DNA from: Alloalcanivorax venustensis ISO4
Lineage (GTDB): Bacteria > Pseudomonadota > Gammaproteobacteria > Pseudomonadales > Alcanivoracaceae
Direction of reading: 5' to 3'
Assembly: GCF_015356855.1 (NCBI RefSeq)
Contig: NZ_ARXR01000001.1
Coordinates: forward strand, 186,001-250,000
DNA: 64,000 nt
Every line of letters starts with the position of its first letter. The first letter of the stretch is position 1. The notes below the pieces were generated by a model that saw only the letters and a list, made by a program, of their open reading frames with translations, was not told the origin of the DNA and did not search any database. Below, in pieces: positions 60,109-64,000 of the stretch. The position numbers and the translations under genes were made by a program.

Positions 60109-60309
60109 GGTGCTCTCCTTTGCGGGAATGTCCGGATTGACTCCAATACCTTCACGCTAAGCCCTTGGGGTCGGAACCGCGAACTCATTTTCGATATACT
60201 CGTCATAGCTTGGTGCAATCGAACCTTTATCCGCGCTTTGCAAGCCGCAAAGCCAGCGCTCATGATGCGCGTTTTCAGTGAACGGCGGGTTAACACTCAA
60301 GGAACGTGT

Positions 60310-60987
60310 ATGACGACACCTTCTACACCCTCCGCGTCTTCCGAGCCGGGTCAGCCGGACTACCCTCTGATCGAAGAGGTGATCAACAGCCTCACCCATG
60401 CCATCGGCCTGCTGCTGAGCATCGCCGGCACCGCGGTACTGGTGGCGTCGGCCAGCGTCCAGGGCGACCCCTGGAAAATCGTTTCCTTCAGCGTGTTCGG
60501 CGCCAGCCTGGCGCTGCTGTACGGCGCCAGCATGCTCTACCACGGCAGCCGGCGCCCGCATTGGCGGGCGCTCTACAAGATGCTGGATCACTGCGCGATT
60601 TTCGCGTTGATCGCGGGCACCTATACGCCGTTTCTGCTGGTCAACATGCGCGGCACCGTGGGCTGGACCCTGTTCGGCGTGATCTGGGGGCTGGCGTTCA
60701 CCGGTATCGTTCTGAAGCTGCGTTTCGGTAACCGCTACAAACTGGCCCGGGTGGGGATTTATCTGGCCATGGGCTGGCTGGTGATGTTCGCGTCCGGGGA
60801 GCTGATGGACACGGTCAGCCCGTTGGGCTTCTGGCTGCTGCTCGCCGGCGGCATCACCTATACCGCCGGCGTGGTGTTTTATCTGGCCGACCGGCTGCCG
60901 TACAACCACGCCATCTGGCATCTGTTCGTGGTGGGCGGCAGTGTCTGCCATTTCTACGCTATCTACTACGCGGTGCTGCCCGCCTGA
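60310..60987 (+). CDS. Hemolysin III (PAQR/YqfA) family membrane protein
   Basis: A 225-residue protein with seven helices. Metal-type conserved residues are in EEVINSLTHAIGLLLSI, SMLYHGSRRPHWRALYKMLDHCAIF and the final HAIWHLFVVGGSVCHFYAIYY. The family is widespread; bacterial YqfA proteins have been linked to membrane-lipid homeostasis. AAGGAA lies before the ATG. It converges with the glutathione peroxidase gene. Confidence 0.88.
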   Translation: MTTPSTPSASSEPGQPDYPLIEEVINSLTHAIGLLLSIAGTAVLVASASVQGDPWKIVSFSVFGASLALLYGASMLYHGSRRPHWRALYKMLDHCAIFALIAGTYTPFLLVNMRGTVGWTLFGVIWGLAFTGIVLKLRFGNRYKLARVGIYLAMGWLVMFASGELMDTVSPLGFWLLLAGGITYTAGVVFYLADRLPYNHAIWHLFVVGGSVCHFYAIYYAVLPA

Positions 60988-60993
60988 CGGGCC

Positions 60994-61470
60994 TCAGAGC
61001 AGCGCTTCGATGTCGTCGGCGAGCTTTTCCGGCTTGTCCTTCGGCGCGTAGCGCTTGACCACGTTGCCGTCGCGATCGACCAGAAACTTGGTGAAGTTCC
61101 ATTTGATCGCCTCGGTGCCCAGCAGGCCCGGCGATTCCGATTTCAGAAACTTGAACACCGGATGGGCGTTGTCGCCGTTGACGTCCACTTTTTCGAACAT
61201 CGGGAACGAGACGCCGTAATTCTTCTCGCAGAAGGCGCCGATTTCCTCGGCCTCGCCGGGCTCCTGGCGGCCGAACTGGTTGCAGGGGAAACCCAGTACT
61301 TCCAGCCCCCGGTCGGCGAAGTTGGCGTACAGCTTCTGCAGCCCTTCGTACTGCGGCGTGAAGCCGCACTTGCTGGCGGTGTTCACCACCAGCAGAACCT
61401 TGCCCTTGTAGTCGGAGAGGGGCTTTTCCTCGCCGTTGAGCGTGCGTGCCTTATAGTCGAAAAGACTCAT
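60994..61470 (-). CDS. Glutathione peroxidase
   Basis: A 158-residue cysteine-type enzyme. The peroxidatic Cys is in VVNTASKCGFTPQYEGLQ, the Gln in GFPCNQFGRQEPG, and WNFTKFLVDRDG gives the Trp and Asn positions of the catalytic tetrad. The start was set at MSLFDYKAR with GGAGAAGG upstream. It is part of the local peroxide-defence group with Dps and Prx-Grx. Confidence 0.92.
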   Translation of the reverse strand: MSLFDYKARTLNGEEKPLSDYKGKVLLVVNTASKCGFTPQYEGLQKLYANFADRGLEVLGFPCNQFGRQEPGEAEEIGAFCEKNYGVSFPMFEKVDVNGDNAHPVFKFLKSESPGLLGTEAIKWNFTKFLVDRDGNVVKRYAPKDKPEKLADDIEALL

Positions 61471-61537
61471 GGACCTTCTCCTTATCAAAGGGCCGTAACG
61501 TCGGCGGGCAGTCCCGCCCGCCGACCCGACGGTGCGC

Positions 61538-62212
61538 CTAGTCCGAGTATAGCGCTTCCACCACCGCTTTCGCGGTCACTTCGCTGGAGGGCGGGTTCTG
61601 GCCGGTGACCAGGCGCCCGTCGGTGACCACCTGGGGCTCGAATTTGCCCTTGTTGTGGATCTCCGCGCCCAGCTCCTGGAGACGGGTTTCCAGCAGAAAC
61701 GGCATCACCTCGTCGAGGCCCACTTCCTGCTCCTCTTCGTTGGTGAAGCAACTCACGCGGCGGTTCTTGACCAGCGGCACGCCGTTTTCGTCACGTACCC
61801 CGACCAGGGCCGCCGGGCCGTGGCAGACCGCGCTGACCACGCCGCCCTGGGCCCAGGTGCGCTCCAGCACGCCGGCCACCAGGGGGTTGTCCGGCATGTC
61901 GAACATGGCGCCGTGGCCGCCGGGCACGAATACCCCGACGAAGCCGTCTTCCCAGATTTCCTCCAGGGGGCGGGTGTTTTCCAACTCGGCGATAGCGTCC
62001 TTCCACTGTGCTTTCTGCTCATCGTCCGGCACCGAGCGGGGATCGATCGGCACCTTGCCGCCGGTGGGGCTGGCGACACGCACCGGCACCTTGTTGTCGC
62101 GGAAAATCTGGTAGGGAATCGCAAACTCCTCCAGCCACAGACCGGTTTGTTGCCCCTGACCCATCTGTGATGCGCTGGTGACCAGCATCAGAAGTGGCTT
62201 GTCCAAATTCAT
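61538..62212 (-). CDS. DJ-1/PfpI family protein (Hsp31/glyoxalase III-like)
   Basis: A 224-residue class I glutamine-amidotransferase-like fold. The nucleophile elbow AVCHGPAALVG has Cys near residue 136, and GVFVPGGHGAMFDMPDNP supplies the acidic residue. It may work on methylglyoxal or as a chaperone/deglycase. An AGGAG ribosome-binding site precedes the ATG. It sits next to the glutathione peroxidase gene, which suggests stress defence. Confidence 0.87.
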   Translation of the reverse strand: MNLDKPLLMLVTSASQMGQGQQTGLWLEEFAIPYQIFRDNKVPVRVASPTGGKVPIDPRSVPDDEQKAQWKDAIAELENTRPLEEIWEDGFVGVFVPGGHGAMFDMPDNPLVAGVLERTWAQGGVVSAVCHGPAALVGVRDENGVPLVKNRRVSCFTNEEEQEVGLDEVMPFLLETRLQELGAEIHNKGKFEPQVVTDGRLVTGQNPPSSEVTAKAVVEALYSD

Positions 62213-62349
62213 AGTGGCTCCTCGTCGATATTCCGCTTGACGCTGACAGACGCGGCATCAAGATGTGATGAACTTCATTCGCCGTTTCTCACAGCGTGGG
62301 GGCGGCCTTCACCATTTCAACGACCGCCCCCCGGACGGATACTCAAACC

Positions 62350-63702
62350 ATGAACTGGGAACAATTGCTCAACAAGGGCCGCCTGGGACACCGCGACGCC
62401 AAGGACGAAACCGGCCGCACCGCCTTCCTGCGTGACCACGACAAGATCATCTTCTCCGGCGCCTTCCGCCGCCTGGCGCGCAAAACCCAGGTGCACCCGC
62501 TGGCCACCAACGACCATGTGCACAACCGGCTCACCCACTCCCTGGAGGTGTCCTGCGTGGGCCGCACCCTGGGCATCCGCGCCGGCGAGCGCCTGCAGGC
62601 CCTCGGCCATCTCCCGGAGGGGGCCGGCGCCACCGACCTGGGCGATATCGTGCAGTCGGCCTGCCTGGCCCACGACATCGGCAACCCGCCGTTCGGCCAC
62701 ACCGGCGAGCGGGCGATCCGCGCCTGGTTCCAGGAGCGCGGCCAGCGTTATCTGGACCTGCTCACGCCGGAGCAGCAATCCGATCTGATCTACTTCGAGG
62801 GTAACGCTCAGGGTTTCCGCATCCTCACCAAGAGCGAATACCATCAGTACGACGACGGCATGCGCCTGACCTACGCCACCCTGGCGACCTTCCTGAAGTA
62901 CCCCTGGCTGTCGTCCCGCGCCGCCGAGGGCGGGCTCAAGCCGGGCAAGTACAGCGCCTTTCTGTCCGAGGCCGACGCCTTCCAGGAAGTGTGCGCGGCC
63001 ACCGGGCTCAGGGAGCTGGCGCCCGGCCGCCATTGCCGCCACCCGCTCGCCTACCTGATGGAGGCGGCGGACGACTTCTGCTACGCGATCATTGATCTGG
63101 AAGACGGGCTGGAGATGGATCTGCTGCACTGGGACGAGGTCTACGCCCTGCTGCAGCCCGCCCTGCCGGACAACAACGAAGTGCGCCGCCTGGTCCATTC
63201 CGAGCTGCGCGACGGCCGCAAGGCGGCGCTGCTGCGCGGCAAGATCATTGAGCGGTTTATCGAAGCGGGGGTCGAGGCCTTCGTCGCCAACCACGAGGCT
63301 CTGCTGGCCGGCAACATGGAAGGCGACCTGCTGCACCATTGCGAACCGGCGGTCTACGACGTCGTGGAAAACGCCAAGCAGCTGGCGCGCGGCAAGGTGT
63401 TCGAGCACCCGCGCAAGATCGAGCTGGAGATCGGCGCCTTCGAGGTGATGGGCGCCCTGCTGGACGGCCTGATCGAGGCGTCGCTGTCCCACGCCCGCGG
63501 CGCCACGCGCAACTACCGCCACGAGCGCATCATCGATCTGATCGGCCGCCACAGCTTCCCGGACGGCCTGGCGGACATGGACGAACAGGAACGGCTCTAC
63601 CAGTGCATCATGCGGGCGCTGGACTTTCTCGCCGGCATGACCGACAACTACGCCACCTATCTGGCCAAGCAGTTCTCCGGCATGGCGGAAACGCGCTACT
63701 AA
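62350..63702 (+). CDS. dgt: Deoxyguanosinetriphosphate triphosphohydrolase (HD domain)
   Basis: A 450-residue HD-domain dNTP triphosphohydrolase. It has HDKIIFSGAFRRLARKTQVH and NRLTHSLEVSCVGRTLG, the HD pair is in CLAHDIGNPPFGHTGERAI, and the fourth ligand Asp is near MEAADDFCYAIIDLEDG. It converts dGTP to deoxyguanosine and tripolyphosphate. The start was set at MNWEQLLNKGRLG; the ORF runs 18 codons further upstream. It is divergent from the DJ-1 gene. Confidence 0.92.
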   Translation: MNWEQLLNKGRLGHRDAKDETGRTAFLRDHDKIIFSGAFRRLARKTQVHPLATNDHVHNRLTHSLEVSCVGRTLGIRAGERLQALGHLPEGAGATDLGDIVQSACLAHDIGNPPFGHTGERAIRAWFQERGQRYLDLLTPEQQSDLIYFEGNAQGFRILTKSEYHQYDDGMRLTYATLATFLKYPWLSSRAAEGGLKPGKYSAFLSEADAFQEVCAATGLRELAPGRHCRHPLAYLMEAADDFCYAIIDLEDGLEMDLLHWDEVYALLQPALPDNNEVRRLVHSELRDGRKAALLRGKIIERFIEAGVEAFVANHEALLAGNMEGDLLHHCEPAVYDVVENAKQLARGKVFEHPRKIELEIGAFEVMGALLDGLIEASLSHARGATRNYRHERIIDLIGRHSFPDGLADMDEQERLYQCIMRALDFLAGMTDNYATYLAKQFSGMAETRY

Positions 63703-63719
63703 TGCGCCACTGAGGCCCG

Positions 63720-64000
63720 CTAGAGCCGCAGCGCTTCGAGCTGCTTGTTGAGGGCCTGGCTGAACGCCTCCGGCTGTTCCCACTGGGGGAAATGGCCGGG
63801 GTACGCCAGTACCGTGTCACTGACCCGGCCGGCGCAGCGCTGGCGGGCGACATCCGGGATCATTTCACCGTTGATGGCGAACAGCGGCGCCTTCACGGCC
63901 GCGAAGGCGGGCTCCGGGTTCCAGCGCAACAGGTCACCCCACAGCGGCAGCATCTTGTCCGGGGCCGCGGACGCCATCTGCGCGCCGAGCGTCTGTTTCA
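63720..64000 (-). CDS. Alpha/beta hydrolase, C-terminal fragment
   Basis: The last 93 codons of a gene whose start lies beyond the right edge. APLFAINGEMIPDVARQ is the strand with the acid position, and AYPGHFPQWEQPEAFSQAL contains the catalytic His of the alpha/beta hydrolase fold. Neither nucleophile nor substrate can be judged. Confidence 0.75.
   Translation of the reverse strand, partial: KQTLGAQMASAAPDKMLPLWGDLLRWNPEPAFAAVKAPLFAINGEMIPDVARQRCAGRVSDTVLAYPGHFPQWEQPEAFSQALNKQLEALRL

Noticed and set aside
60109-60309. Possible OxyR site upstream of dps
   Set aside because: Only scattered ATAG/ATAT words without the 7-base spacing were found.

Overview
This is a GC-rich chromosomal stretch from a gammaproteobacterium. 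The organism carries rep, comM, ubiK, glnK-amtB, two cytochrome c5-type genes and a tRNA-Arg. Lipid and hydrocarbon genes are common: crotonases, a fatty-acid desaturase, alpha/beta hydrolases, an Mpo1-like protein, a flavin monooxygenase and many AraC or TetR regulators. Together these suggest a marine oil-degrader type such as Alcanivorax and relatives. That assignment is inference from gene content, not from a marker tree.

Layout. 1-5.2 kb: a partial SDR, a 38-residue membrane protein under a CRP-type site, a LysR regulator divergent from a phosphatase/hydrolase/SDR operon, and a DEAD-box helicase. 5.2-7.5 kb: the nitrogen-control unit glnK-amtB with sigma-54 and NtrC-like signals, then ubiK. 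7.6-14.1 kb: a frameshifted comM, an SDR, an AraC regulator divergent from a desaturase, and a tight rsuA/NYN/rsuA operon. 14.2-21.2 kb: rep, two cytochrome c5 genes, a CHASE2 histidine kinase, an OmpR-type regulator and a SugE/Gdx exporter. 21.4-24.2 kb: tRNA-Arg with an unusual palindromic 3' flank and a hairpin cluster, pyruvate kinase, and a crotonase. 24.2-29.5 kb: a more AT-rich porin-like gene behind a 580-base regulatory region, two lipoproteins, and endonuclease V with a TetR gene.

30.3-34.6 kb: a nitrogen-compound cluster (hydrolase, type III glutamine synthetase, solute-binding protein, TetR). 34.6-39.7 kb: a large PKD/PHP lipoprotein and a Fur-controlled PepSY/DUF3649/DUF3325 cluster. 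39.7-43.5 kb: an unknown two-gene operon, a repeat-containing lipoprotein, a lipase-like hydrolase, a methyltransferase, and a second small membrane protein. 43.5-50 kb: a five-gene FMO/BASS/epimerase/SDR/TauE operon divergent from an AraC regulator. 50-54 kb: metY, a second crotonase, an AraC regulator, an Mpo1-like protein and a CBS protein.

54.1-57.6 kb holds what I consider the most unusual item: a 899-residue membrane-anchored ATPase with a periplasmic region, overlapping by 8 bases with an MscS-type channel gene. 57.6-64 kb: a PF10118-type hydrolase, a peroxide-defence group (Prx-Grx fusion with an OxyR-type site, Dps, glutathione peroxidase, DJ-1 family), an HlyIII protein, dGTPase and a partial alpha/beta hydrolase. 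No insertion sequence, prophage or CRISPR array was seen.
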